DNA of 64,000 nt from NCBI RefSeq assembly GCF_014698965.1, contig NZ_JACXAE010000101.1, forward strand, positions 1-64,000, read 5' to 3'. The translations under genes and the position numbers were made by a program. Shown piece after piece: positions 9,169 to 17,215 of the stretch (position 1 is its first letter; each line of letters begins with the position of its first letter). The notes below the pieces were generated by a model that saw only the letters and a program-made list of their open reading frames with translations, was not told the DNA's origin and searched no databases. The stretch is from Iningainema tapete BLCC-T55. GTDB lineage: Bacteria > Cyanobacteriota > Cyanobacteriia > Cyanobacteriales > Nostocaceae.

Positions 9169-9981
9169 ATGGTTGCCCAAATCCAAGAATTTGATGCCCA
9201 GCACTGGGTAAAAACCCGTTCCTCCCTTGATCCTAGCCAATCCTCGTTTCTCACTTGGACGGGTAACATTTACGCTTTTATCCCTGGTGAGAAGAAAAAA
9301 CTTCTGTTTAAAATAGTGGGTATGAGCGTTAGCAGGTGTATTCCTACAGAAGAAGGTAGCTGGGATTTTACCTCGCGAGAACTGACTTACTACCTTAACC
9401 CACAAACAGGCGATACTTTGCATAAGTGGGATAATCCTTGGACGGGACAAACAGTTCCGGTGATGCATGTAGCAAATAGTCCCGTGCAAGGACACTTTAA
9501 GGGTAAGTTTCCCGCGCCAGTAGAAGGAGATAGTACAACTTTCGTGTTTGATATATTTCCTACTTACCCTAATCCTTTAGCAGAAGAACCCAAGTTTGCT
9601 GAATACTGCCCCCATCCTACTTACCAAGCGGCGGAGTTATTTAAAATTACTGTCCCAACAGCAGATTTACTGAATGCTGACTTACCTTCGGTTTCTCAAC
9701 TTAGGCTAAGCTGGGATAGGATTGGTCAATGGCTTCCCTGGATGAAGATGGGTGCTACTCCCGGTCATCTTATTTACAGTGCTTATGGTAGTAAAGTGGA
9801 TGGTTTGTCTGGGTTACCACAACTGCTTCAGGATGAAATTAATACTCGTGTTCCTTTGTATAAGGATGCCCCAAAATCCTTTTTGGATGGGGAGGATATG
9901 ACTTCTTGGCTTTATTTTCAGCAGCACTTTCAAGAGTATTTGGCTGGGGAGGTTTTTCCGCTGGTGGCAAGGGAAGATTAG
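9169..9981 (+). CDS. DUF1838 family protein
   Basis: A 270-aa soluble protein of the DUF1838 family: FLTWTGNIYAFIPGE near the N-terminus, SWDFTSRELTYYLNPQTG, and the ends SYGS..PLYKDAPKSFLDG and WLYFQQHF. The family has no established biochemical role. The Trp/Tyr-rich beta pattern suggests a lipocalin-like or steroid/terpene-related fold, but that is speculation. It lies 22 bp after the putative immunity gene, so it may be co-transcribed without being functionally tied to it. Confidence 0.75.
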   Translation: MVAQIQEFDAQHWVKTRSSLDPSQSSFLTWTGNIYAFIPGEKKKLLFKIVGMSVSRCIPTEEGSWDFTSRELTYYLNPQTGDTLHKWDNPWTGQTVPVMHVANSPVQGHFKGKFPAPVEGDSTTFVFDIFPTYPNPLAEEPKFAEYCPHPTYQAAELFKITVPTADLLNADLPSVSQLRLSWDRIGQWLPWMKMGATPGHLIYSAYGSKVDGLSGLPQLLQDEINTRVPLYKDAPKSFLDGEDMTSWLYFQQHFQEYLAGEVFPLVARED

Positions 9982-10036
9982 AAGAAAGGAACCGAGTCAA
10001 GGCGCAGAGGGCGCAGAGAGAAGAGGTGTTCAAATC

Positions 10037-11068
10037 CTACGTTCCTTCAACTAATGTCCAGAAGTAGCCGTCTGGTGCAACAAAAGAGAAACTTTGTTCG
10101 CCAAACTCGTTGGTAACGATGGTTGTGAATTTTTGCACGGGACTCATTTTGATGCGATCGCAATACCAATCCAATTGTCTTACCCGGTAGGTATACAAGC
10201 ACATTCCCAAGCTGCCGGGTTGGGCTACTTCAAACCGCGAATCTAATTTTATCGCACTAGGAAACCGAAGAATATAAAGTCTACCAGAACGAGCAGCACT
10301 CAGGTCAGTCACAGATGAACGTGGATCGTCAAAAGCGGTGACAATAAACTTTTCTCCTGGCTGCAAATCAAAAATTTCTCTCCCGGCAAGGGAAGATTCA
10401 TAGCTAGTCTCTACATGATCGCGCACACGTAATAAACCCAAAACTTCGTCATAAAATTTAAGAGTTTCCTTGCTATCATCTTGAATTACCATTCCCATAT
10501 GGGTAAACTGGCTAGTCTTGAGTAGAGAACCTTCGTGAATATTTCCATAATGTGGTAAAGTATAACCAAATCTCTGAAATAAAACCTGTCTGGTAAAAGG
10601 TTGTAGTAAGAGCATTTCTCTTACACCAATTACTGAATCTAAGAAAGGACGGCTTTTTCTCTCTTTGTTGTAGATAACTTCCCAATAAGGGATTGTGTGT
10701 CTAATTACCCAACCTGCTGCTTTTGCCTCTTCCACATGATTTAATATATTCAATACATCAGTCGTTAAAGTTGTTGCCCAGCGATTTCCCTTCGCTTTCA
10801 TCGATCCCAACCTTAACCCATCATTGACGGGGTTTTGCCAAATCATTAACCGAATCAAACCATGATCGGCATTTTGGTGGTAAAGACGAATTGAGCGTAA
10901 AGAGGAATTTACGCCATATAATTGATTGGCTGCTGTTGCAGGTAATTCACCTACCTGAGCAATGCGGTAACCAAATTGTTCCCAGTATTGAATTGCAGAA
11001 ATTGGTTCTGGGACGCCAATACATACTTCATAGATACCTTCGATTGCCGTTTGTTGTCCCTGCACCAT
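10037..11068 (-). CDS. VOC (glyoxalase/bleomycin resistance-like) family protein, two modules
   Basis: A 343-aa protein made of repeated vicinal-oxygen-chelate-like beta-alpha-beta modules. Residues about 8-130 begin IYEVCIGVPEPISAIQYWEQFG. A second module begins TSQFTHMGMVIQDDSKETLKFYDEVLG and ends SFVAPDGYFWTLVE. The predicted role is metal-dependent catalysis or small-molecule binding with an unknown substrate. The ATG at 11066-11068 is preferred, with a GGA about nine bases upstream. A further in-frame TTG at 11083 has no better signal. It stands alone, convergent with the DUF1838 gene. Confidence 0.75.
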   Translation of the reverse strand: MVQGQQTAIEGIYEVCIGVPEPISAIQYWEQFGYRIAQVGELPATAANQLYGVNSSLRSIRLYHQNADHGLIRLMIWQNPVNDGLRLGSMKAKGNRWATTLTTDVLNILNHVEEAKAAGWVIRHTIPYWEVIYNKERKSRPFLDSVIGVREMLLLQPFTRQVLFQRFGYTLPHYGNIHEGSLLKTSQFTHMGMVIQDDSKETLKFYDEVLGLLRVRDHVETSYESSLAGREIFDLQPGEKFIVTAFDDPRSSVTDLSAARSGRLYILRFPSAIKLDSRFEVAQPGSLGMCLYTYRVRQLDWYCDRIKMSPVQKFTTIVTNEFGEQSFSFVAPDGYFWTLVEGT

Positions 11069-11254
11069 AATTATTCCATACAAGTTGGGCGATCGGGAGA
11101 TTGAATTTCTGGAAATTTACTGTTTGCTATTGTGGTTAAAATTAAACAGGATACTCCCAATTATTGGCAGCAAAGATTATACCATTTATTTTAATTTTGG
11201 CAACAGTTAAATTTCTGAACTTAACAACAGAATCTCCCCTATCCAAAATCTAAT

Positions 11255-11878
11255 ATGGTGCAGCGACTAAATCAAGAGCAATTAGGGCAAATTGTGGCTG
11301 AAGTAGAACGACTTCAGCAGCGACAAGAAGCGGAACTCGATCTTGAGCAGGTAAAACAAATTTTACAAGAATTGAACTTATCACCAGAGTTACTTGATGA
11401 AGCTTTAATTCAGTTGCATCGTCGTCAAGTCTTGGAGGTGCAGCAACGACGAAATCGCAAGATAGCTTTGGGTGCGATTGCTGCACTAGTTGTAGCAACA
11501 GCAGGTACAGTGTTTTTTATTCAACAGCATAATTCTACAATTGGTCGTGTTTTTGCCATACAAGACCGCATTACTCTGAGTCAAGATGATGGTGGTAATC
11601 TTAATAGTGTCGATCGCCAATCCAATCCAGAAATATTCTACCGCGTCACGTTAAAAGATGCTCCTGTGGGCAAAAAGCTGGATCTATCTTGCAATTGGCT
11701 AGCTCCTAACGGTCAAATTGTCAAGCAAAACCGTTATCAAACTAACGAGATTAATACGTCTGTGTGGAATACTCATTGCCGCAATACGATTGGCTCTGGT
11801 GCGCCGACAGGAAATTGGCAGGTACGCATGTTTAATGGCGATCGCCAGCTCAGTGATGCTGAGTTTCAAGTAAAGTAG
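11255..11878 (+). CDS. Single-pass membrane protein with N-terminal coiled coil, unknown
   Basis: A 207-aa protein. Residues about 1-65 are a charged helical segment rich in Gln/Glu/Leu, with coiled-coil character. Residues about 70-90 (IALGAIAALVVATAGTVFFI) form one membrane span. The rest is a beta-rich outer domain that contains paired cysteines and the ending GAPTGNWQVRMFNGDRQLSDAEFQV, resembling an Ig-like sandwich. I do not recognise a named family. It is followed after 5 bp by the asparagine-synthetase-like gene, so the two are probably co-transcribed. Confidence 0.65.
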   Translation: MVQRLNQEQLGQIVAEVERLQQRQEAELDLEQVKQILQELNLSPELLDEALIQLHRRQVLEVQQRRNRKIALGAIAALVVATAGTVFFIQQHNSTIGRVFAIQDRITLSQDDGGNLNSVDRQSNPEIFYRVTLKDAPVGKKLDLSCNWLAPNGQIVKQNRYQTNEINTSVWNTHCRNTIGSGAPTGNWQVRMFNGDRQLSDAEFQVK

Positions 11879-11883
11879 ATAAC

Positions 11884-13614
11884 ATGGGTATTTACCAATT
11901 TTTAGGATATTGGGGTTACGCCTCAGAAAGAGAAGAGGCGCTGTTAACCAATTTAGAGACGTTACATGTAACGTCTCTACAAAAGAACACCACCTGGAAT
12001 ATTGCGTACATCGGACATGATTCTGTGTTGCCAATACAACCGAATGGCTCAAAACAGATAGCAGCGATTTCAGTATCGGGATTGTTGACACCAGATGCGT
12101 GGGTAAATGTAGAGACGCGAAATACGAAGTCTCTACTAATTTTAGGCAGAGAACCTTTCGGGCGAGTACCGTTATACTGGACTCAATTAGGACAGGTAAT
12201 ATGGTTTGCATCCCGACTGCAATTGCTTTTACCTATACTGGAAAAACCTGAAGTCAGCATTCCTGGCTTATACGGTTATAGCTGTTTTTCCTACGTACCC
12301 ACTCCGCTCACGCCTGTGGACGGTATATATACTGTCCCAGCAGGAACAGAACTTACCTGGCACATAGATGATGGTAAACTCTCTACACCCCAATCCAGAA
12401 AATTATTTCAGTGGCGTGAAGCAACCGAACAGTTAAAAGACGAGACAACAGCAGTTGCTCAACTACAAAACTTGCTTAAAGATGCAATTGAAAGCCAAAT
12501 TGCTGATTTAACTGAGCAACCTGTTGGGGTATTACTTTCCGGTGGGTTAGATTCTGCGGTTGTAGCAGCGTTGCTAGTAAAAGCAGGAGTGAAAGTGCGT
12601 GCCTACACTCTGGATTTTGACAGTGGAATTTCTGAATATCCGTATGCCGAACAAGTTGCATCTTTTCTCAAGATACCACTTGTGAAAGTAAAGGTAACTC
12701 CACGTCATATATATAAAGCTCTAATTCCTACCGTGCAAGCACTGGATATGCCCTTTGGTGATGGGGTTACAGTGCCGCTATTTCTACTTGCTCAAGCGGC
12801 AAGTCTTGAAACTCAGGTAATTTTTAATGGTGAAGGAGGGGATCAGTTATTTGCTGGTTGGACGAATAAACCTTTGATTGCGGCAGGTGTATATCAATGC
12901 GAACATCCAGGGCAAGAAAGTTTTATGCAACAGTACCTGCGCACTTTTCACCGTCTTTGGGGTTTAGAAGCTCAAGTATATCAACAAGAAGTATACGCAC
13001 AGATACAGAATTTGCATCCCCAAGATTGGCTGCAAGAAGCACTAGATTATAGTAACACATCTATTCTTCATCGCCTCCGTCGTGCTTCCTTGATGCTCAA
13101 AGGGGCGCAAAATATTCATCCTCGCGCTACTTCTTTGGGATTTGCCCATAGATTGAGAGTGCGATCGCCTTTTTGCGATTTATCTATGACTGATTGGACT
13201 TTTCAGCTATCTGGAGAACTTTGCTTACAAGCAGCTTGTGAAAAATACATTCTGAAGAAAGCAGTGGAAAACTGGCTGCCTGAGGAAATTGTTTGGCGAC
13301 AAAAACGGGGTATGGGGGTTCCCTTAACCTCTTGGTGTTTAAATGAATTTTGGCATCAGCTTGGTTTCTGGCTAAATCCAAGTATACTCCGCGCTGAAAA
13401 CCGCTTTTCTCCTCACCTAGCAGCACAAATCGTTTCTGGTAAACTCGGAGGTACAATTTCTGGGCGTCGCATTGGCGAGATTCTTTGGTTACTAATTATG
13501 TGGCAACTTTGGCGAATACAAGTTTTAGGTGAAGAATTAGGTACACCATCTTGGAACTACCCGTTTTGTTTGCCAAATTGGTTATGGAAAAATTACCGAC
13601 AATGGCAACCGTAG
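11884..13614 (+). CDS. Asparagine-synthetase-like protein lacking the glutaminase cysteine
   Basis: A 576-aa protein of the asparagine synthase (AsnB) superfamily. The synthetase domain has the ATP pyrophosphatase loop SGGLDS (219-224) and NGEGGDQLFAGW further on. The N-terminal class II amidotransferase region is present in outline (ILGREPFGRVPLYW) but the protein begins Met-Gly, without the Cys2 nucleophile, so glutamine hydrolysis is not expected. It may amidate or form amide bonds using free ammonia or another amine. Two palindromic repeats lie inside the gene in frame (residues 23-34 and 76-85), and a third supplies the TAG stop. It forms an operon with the membrane protein upstream. Confidence 0.8.
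   Translation: MGIYQFLGYWGYASEREEALLTNLETLHVTSLQKNTTWNIAYIGHDSVLPIQPNGSKQIAAISVSGLLTPDAWVNVETRNTKSLLILGREPFGRVPLYWTQLGQVIWFASRLQLLLPILEKPEVSIPGLYGYSCFSYVPTPLTPVDGIYTVPAGTELTWHIDDGKLSTPQSRKLFQWREATEQLKDETTAVAQLQNLLKDAIESQIADLTEQPVGVLLSGGLDSAVVAALLVKAGVKVRAYTLDFDSGISEYPYAEQVASFLKIPLVKVKVTPRHIYKALIPTVQALDMPFGDGVTVPLFLLAQAASLETQVIFNGEGGDQLFAGWTNKPLIAAGVYQCEHPGQESFMQQYLRTFHRLWGLEAQVYQQEVYAQIQNLHPQDWLQEALDYSNTSILHRLRRASLMLKGAQNIHPRATSLGFAHRLRVRSPFCDLSMTDWTFQLSGELCLQAACEKYILKKAVENWLPEEIVWRQKRGMGVPLTSWCLNEFWHQLGFWLNPSILRAENRFSPHLAAQIVSGKLGGTISGRRIGEILWLLIMWQLWRIQVLGEELGTPSWNYPFCLPNWLWKNYRQWQP
11954..11979. repeat. GTAGAGACG-family palindrome inside the AsnB-like gene
   Basis: A perfect 26-bp palindrome with half-site TAGAGACGTTACA. 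It is the same element as the intergenic copy at 33440-33467. It is translated in frame as LETLHVTSLQ near the N-terminus of the asparagine-synthetase-like protein. Confidence 0.85.
12109..12136. repeat. Degenerate GTAGAGACG-family copy inside the AsnB-like gene
   Basis: A 28-bp block starting GTAGAGACGCGA and ending GTCTCTAC with a decayed centre. It is read in frame as VETRNTKSLL (residues 76-85). Confidence 0.7.
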
Positions 13615-13639
13615 AGACGCTCCGGCGCGGCGTCTCTAC
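13611..13639. repeat. GTAGAGACG-family repeat supplying the AsnB-like stop codon
   Basis: A 29-bp block running GTAGAGACGCTCC to CGTCTCTAC. Its second to fourth bases (TAG, 13612-13614) are the stop codon of the upstream gene. Confidence 0.8.
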
Positions 13640-13667
13640 AAATCAATTAATCTGTGAGGGAATGATT

Positions 13668-14984
13668 ATGAAATGTATTAATTGTGGCACTGACAATAAT
13701 TTAAAAGATCGAACCGCTAATCAAGGGCGGTGTACAAACTGTAATCATCGGTTTGTTTTTGAACCAACAACTATGGGTAATGTTAAGATTACCGATCCGA
13801 TGTTTGCCAAGGCGATCGCTGACCTTTCTGCTCATCATAGTTTATTTTTCACACCCAAGCAACTTCTTTATTTTTTAGATCATCGTTTAAGAAGTAAGTC
13901 ATTTTCATCAGTATGGGGTTGGTTACTTACTTATCTATTTTTTAATATCTGGGTAACGATTTTTTTTGGTGGTATTTTAGGATGGTTATTTGCCGCCATA
14001 AAAATTTCTGGAAATGTTGTGGTTAATTTAATATTTCAAATCTGTTATATCTATTATTTATATTCCAATACTAACTCTCATAAACTCAACAATAAAAGTC
14101 GTAAAGCAAGTGCTAGATCATTACAAATAATTGGCGTAATTATTTTAGTTGTGGGAATTTATGCTAGTGTAGCAGTCTACGAATCCTTCATTTTATTTGT
14201 CATTTATGTTATTTTAGGAATGTTGTCGATCTACTTGGGAACTAAACAGCTAAGACAAACAGGATTAACACAAGAATTTTTATTCACTCAAAACCAGTTT
14301 CAAGATTGGATGAATTCTTGGAGTAAAGTGAATGGTTCGGTTGTAAAAATGTTACCGTCTCTCCGTGAAGAACGTATACTACCTGCTGCTGTGAATCCTG
14401 ATGTAACTGCTTACAGTTTTGATCGTTTAATTGTATGTGATAGTGCAGCGATCGCTCAACTTTTAATTGCTAACAACTTTCACTTTGAAAATAATTGTGC
14501 AATTCTCAGCATCACTGGCTATCCGCAAAGTATTTTTGCTACTACTATGCAAATGTTGCGTCGCAATCCAGATTTAAATGTATATGCTTTGCATGATTGT
14601 AGTCCTAGAGGTATTAGTTTAGTACATCAATTACGAACTAGTACTAATTGGTTTTACAATAGTAATGTTATGATTATCGATGTGGGAATACTACCACACC
14701 AAATTATCGCTGCTAAGCGAGGAATGTTCATTCAAACCTCTCAGGAGTTAGCCCAAGAAGCTAAGCAATTGCCGATAGAAGTTAGGCAAAGTTTATCTAC
14801 TCAAGAATTAGAATGGTTGGAATCTGGAAATTTTGTTGAGTTAGAATCCTTCACACCCCAAACATTGATTCAAATTTTGCATCGAAGTATTGCTGGTAGT
14901 CGAGAGTTAGACAGTAATGATAGTAGTTTTATTTTAGTCGGCGATTCAGGTAGCGGTATATATGCCGTTGAGAATTTTGGCTAA
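13668..14984 (+). CDS. Zinc-ribbon membrane protein of unknown function
   Basis: A 438-aa protein. It opens with a zinc ribbon (two CxxC pairs, CINC and CTNC), then has two hydrophobic blocks: about residues 70-115 (LLTYLFFNIWVTIFFGGILG) and about 145-190 (IGVIILVVGIYASVAVYESF). A soluble C-terminal domain contains ILSITGYPQS and VYALHDCSPRG. That domain has a Toprim-like alternation of strands and acidic loops, but catalytic residues are not clearly conserved. The start at 13668 is chosen because GAGG lies eight bases upstream. The frame is open further up, but only through the repeat and the end of the previous gene. I do not recognise the family. Confidence 0.6.
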   Translation: MKCINCGTDNNLKDRTANQGRCTNCNHRFVFEPTTMGNVKITDPMFAKAIADLSAHHSLFFTPKQLLYFLDHRLRSKSFSSVWGWLLTYLFFNIWVTIFFGGILGWLFAAIKISGNVVVNLIFQICYIYYLYSNTNSHKLNNKSRKASARSLQIIGVIILVVGIYASVAVYESFILFVIYVILGMLSIYLGTKQLRQTGLTQEFLFTQNQFQDWMNSWSKVNGSVVKMLPSLREERILPAAVNPDVTAYSFDRLIVCDSAAIAQLLIANNFHFENNCAILSITGYPQSIFATTMQMLRRNPDLNVYALHDCSPRGISLVHQLRTSTNWFYNSNVMIIDVGILPHQIIAAKRGMFIQTSQELAQEAKQLPIEVRQSLSTQELEWLESGNFVELESFTPQTLIQILHRSIAGSRELDSNDSSFILVGDSGSGIYAVENFG

Positions 14985-15059
14985 GCAAACTTGAACAAAT
15001 AAGCTCTTTTTTGGTTAGAAATATGGGAATATTTATCTTTATTTCTGATATTCAAATAT

Positions 15060-15089
15060 TGGATAATGCTCTAAACAGAGCATTATCCA
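15060..15089. terminator. Perfect stem-loop, probable transcription terminator
   Basis: Half-site GGATAATGCTCT, loop AAAC, then the exact complement; a flanking T-A pair extends the stem to 13 bp. It lies between two converging genes and could end transcription from either side, although neither side has a long T run. Confidence 0.55.
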
Positions 15090-15152
15090 GCATTGATAAC
15101 AATGCTTAGATTAATACCATACCCTATTGGTAGGGAATTGTATTAATTACTC

Positions 15153-15515
15153 TTAATTTAGAGATGATTTTATTTGATTAGATACAGAACTAGGACTTTT
15201 CTCATCAGTCATGATTGCCCCACGTATGTAAGCCTGACTGAGATTTACATCACTTAGGTCTACAGCACTCAAATTAGCATTTTGGAGGTTGGCTTGAGTC
15301 AAGTTGGTTTGAGTTAATTTTGCTCCTGTCAAAATGGCACCAGTCAGATTAGCCCGACTTAAATTTGCCTTCGTAAGGTTAGCACCACTGAGGTTAGCAC
15401 CACTGAGGTTAGCACCACTGAGGTTAGCACTTTTGAGATTAAAAGCTACCAATTTCAGTTTACTAAAATCTCTTTGCCCAACTGCATATCGACTTAAAAG
15501 TTCATTGGCATCCAT
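15153..15515 (-). CDS. Pentapeptide-repeat protein
   Basis: A 120-aa protein. The N-terminal MDANELLSRYAVGQRDFS is followed from about residue 27 by consecutive A(N/D)LxG-type pentapeptides (ANLSG, ANLTK and so on) that would form a short right-handed quadrilateral beta-helix. There is no signal peptide, so it is cytoplasmic. At DNA level the core is a near-perfect 15-bp tandem repeat (about 15377-15430), which implies recent slippage or duplication. The family has no single function. It starts at an ATG with GAGG upstream. Confidence 0.85.
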   Translation of the reverse strand: MDANELLSRYAVGQRDFSKLKLVAFNLKSANLSGANLSGANLSGANLTKANLSRANLTGAILTGAKLTQTNLTQANLQNANLSAVDLSDVNLSQAYIRGAIMTDEKSPSSVSNQIKSSLN

Positions 15516-15753
15516 ATCGGCTGCCTCGCAACGAGTAGCGTTATCGCTGTTTACTAATCCTAATTGTACTTCACAATTTTTAGCTTTTATAGTAGCAATA
15601 CATGATCTTCATCTATTTCGTAAATAAGTAGTGCCGTTAGGCTTAAGTAGAAGATAAACACAGTGATGATCGGCGATCGCCAATAATAACCGCCCCTAAG
15701 AAAAAGCTCAAGCATTACTACTTGAGCCTTGACAAAAATAAAATTAATTTTAC

Positions 15754-16056
15754 TTAGTAGCGGCTGCGTCCACTATTGTTTCCTCGGTTGCCACCACCAA
15801 ATGAACCTCTGTCTTCCTTTGGTCTAGCCTTATTCACTTTAAGATCACGCCCCATCCATTCAGCACCATCAAGTGCTTCAATAGCTGCTGATTCTTCAGC
15901 TTCTGAATTCATTTCCACAAAAGCAAAGCCACGTAACTGACCTGTTTCACGATCCGTTGGTAACTTAACCTGCTTTACAGTACCATACTCTGCAAAAACA
16001 GTATTCAGATGGTCTTGTGTAACTTCGTAAGATAGATTACCTACATATAGCGACAT
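15754..16056 (-). CDS. RNA-binding protein, single RRM (cyanobacterial Rbp type)
   Basis: A 100-aa protein with one RNA recognition motif: RNP2 LYVGNLSY (3-10) and RNP1 RGFAFVEM (42-49). A short glycine/arginine-rich tail (GGGNRGNNSGRSRY) follows. This is the architecture of cyanobacterial cold-induced Rbp proteins, which bind single-stranded RNA and influence mRNA stability or localisation. It starts MSLYVGNL at a conventional ATG. The roughly 350-bp upstream region is long enough for a regulatory leader, as known for this family, though no specific motif is certain. Confidence 0.92.
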   Translation of the reverse strand: MSLYVGNLSYEVTQDHLNTVFAEYGTVKQVKLPTDRETGQLRGFAFVEMNSEAEESAAIEALDGAEWMGRDLKVNKARPKEDRGSFGGGNRGNNSGRSRY

Positions 16057-16405
16057 GTATTGTCTCCAAAATCATTAAGTTGTGTAGAGATGTAGATTTC
16101 GGAGACAAGCCTGTCCATACCAAAAGGGGTAAAGCCTGTCAATAATAAAAACAAACACGGTCACCGAATTAACTCTCACCTCTTAATATAACATAGCGGA
16201 ATACTATTGTGGGGAAAATTTATGAAAAAAAGTGTCGTCCATTTTTCCCCAACTGATAGAGCGCTCAGGATGCCCACATCATCCTTGATTGGCAGACTTT
16301 CCATCATCTGAACTTATCAATTTAAACAAAAATAATGTTTGATCTAAACAGTCAAATTATTTAAAGTACAAATTAAGCACTTGAACAACACATTACCGAA
16401 GTTCC
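16057..16405. other. Divergent intergenic region, nothing firm
   Basis: This 349-bp region separates the Rbp gene (minus) and a secreted pentapeptide protein (plus). It must hold two promoters and probably the Rbp leader. I see no repeat, RNA gene or clear operator. Confidence 0.5.
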
Positions 16406-16984
16406 ATGCCTAAACTAATTGTCAAAAAAATCACTTCCTGGGTTCTCAGCGTAGCATTTTTAGTATTCGTAGCAGGATTCTCCTTGCTTAACCAGCCCAG
16501 CGCACTAGCTCAAACACAAACAACTTCCACACCTGCGCCCATAACAACAGAGTTAGCACCAAAAACAGAGTCAGTAACAGCAAACGTTAGACGTTTACTA
16601 GAAACTAATGAATGTATAAGATGTAACTTAGTAGGAGCAGACCTAGAAGCAGCAAACTTACAAGCAGCAAATTTGGAAGGTGCAAACCTAGAAAATGCTG
16701 ATTTAGAGAAAGCAAACCTACAGGAAACAAATCTACAAGGTGCAAACCTACAGGGAGCAGATTTGGGCAAGGCAAATATAGCCAGAGCTAACCTACAGGG
16801 AGCAAATTTATTTGAGGCTGATTTAGAGAAGGCAAACTTACAAGCAACAAATCTACAAGCAGCAAATTTACAGAAAGCAGATTTGCAGAAAACCAATCTC
16901 ACAGATGCGAACATAGAAGGAGCAAATGTGCTTGGGGCAGATTTTGAAGATGCAATTGTACCCCAAGGATTAACTGTTCGATAA
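16406..16984 (+). CDS. Secreted pentapeptide-repeat protein
   Basis: A 192-aa protein with an N-terminal signal peptide (hydrophobic VLSVAFLVFVAGFSLL, cleavage after ALA at about residue 35). A short linker contains CIRC, and from about residue 75 there are roughly twenty pentapeptides (ANLQA, ADLEK and so on). It would be exported to the periplasm or thylakoid lumen and fold as a beta-helix. Similar lumenal pentapeptide proteins are common in cyanobacteria, but their roles are mostly unknown. The CxxC could form a disulfide. The ATG at 16406 fits the signal peptide. Confidence 0.85.
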   Translation: MPKLIVKKITSWVLSVAFLVFVAGFSLLNQPSALAQTQTTSTPAPITTELAPKTESVTANVRRLLETNECIRCNLVGADLEAANLQAANLEGANLENADLEKANLQETNLQGANLQGADLGKANIARANLQGANLFEADLEKANLQATNLQAANLQKADLQKTNLTDANIEGANVLGADFEDAIVPQGLTVR

Positions 16985-17016
16985 TTACACAGCTATTAGC
17001 AGTTCAATACACTACT

Positions 17017-17098
17017 GTAGGGGTGAACGGTGAGACAGCCCTGAAGGAGGGTTTCCCTCCGTAGGGGACTGCGAACCCGAAGGGTTGTTTACCCCTAC
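17017..17098. repeat. GTAGGGG...CCCCTAC dispersed repeat
   Basis: An 82-bp GC-rich inverted-repeat block starts GTAGGGGTGAACGG and ends TTTACCCCTAC. Its interior carries GGAGGGTTTCCCTCC, also a palindrome. It is intergenic. Confidence 0.6.
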
Positions 17099-17215
17099 TT
17101 TCATTCCGGTGGACAATTTATAAAGCGTCCATAAATTATGGTAAAATTTCAGTAATTACAACGTTGCGACTTGTTGGTTCTCTGTAAGATATGTGGAAAT
17201 CACGGAGAAAATGCA

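Noticed and set aside
13551-13667. Upstream extension of the zinc-ribbon protein into the AsnB-like gene
   Set aside because: It would translate the palindromic repeat and overlap the previous gene; the start at 13668 has a proper ribosome site.
15334-15627. Reading frame opposite the pentapeptide gene
   Set aside because: It is a by-product of the pentapeptide codon pattern; the same happens opposite 16406-16984.
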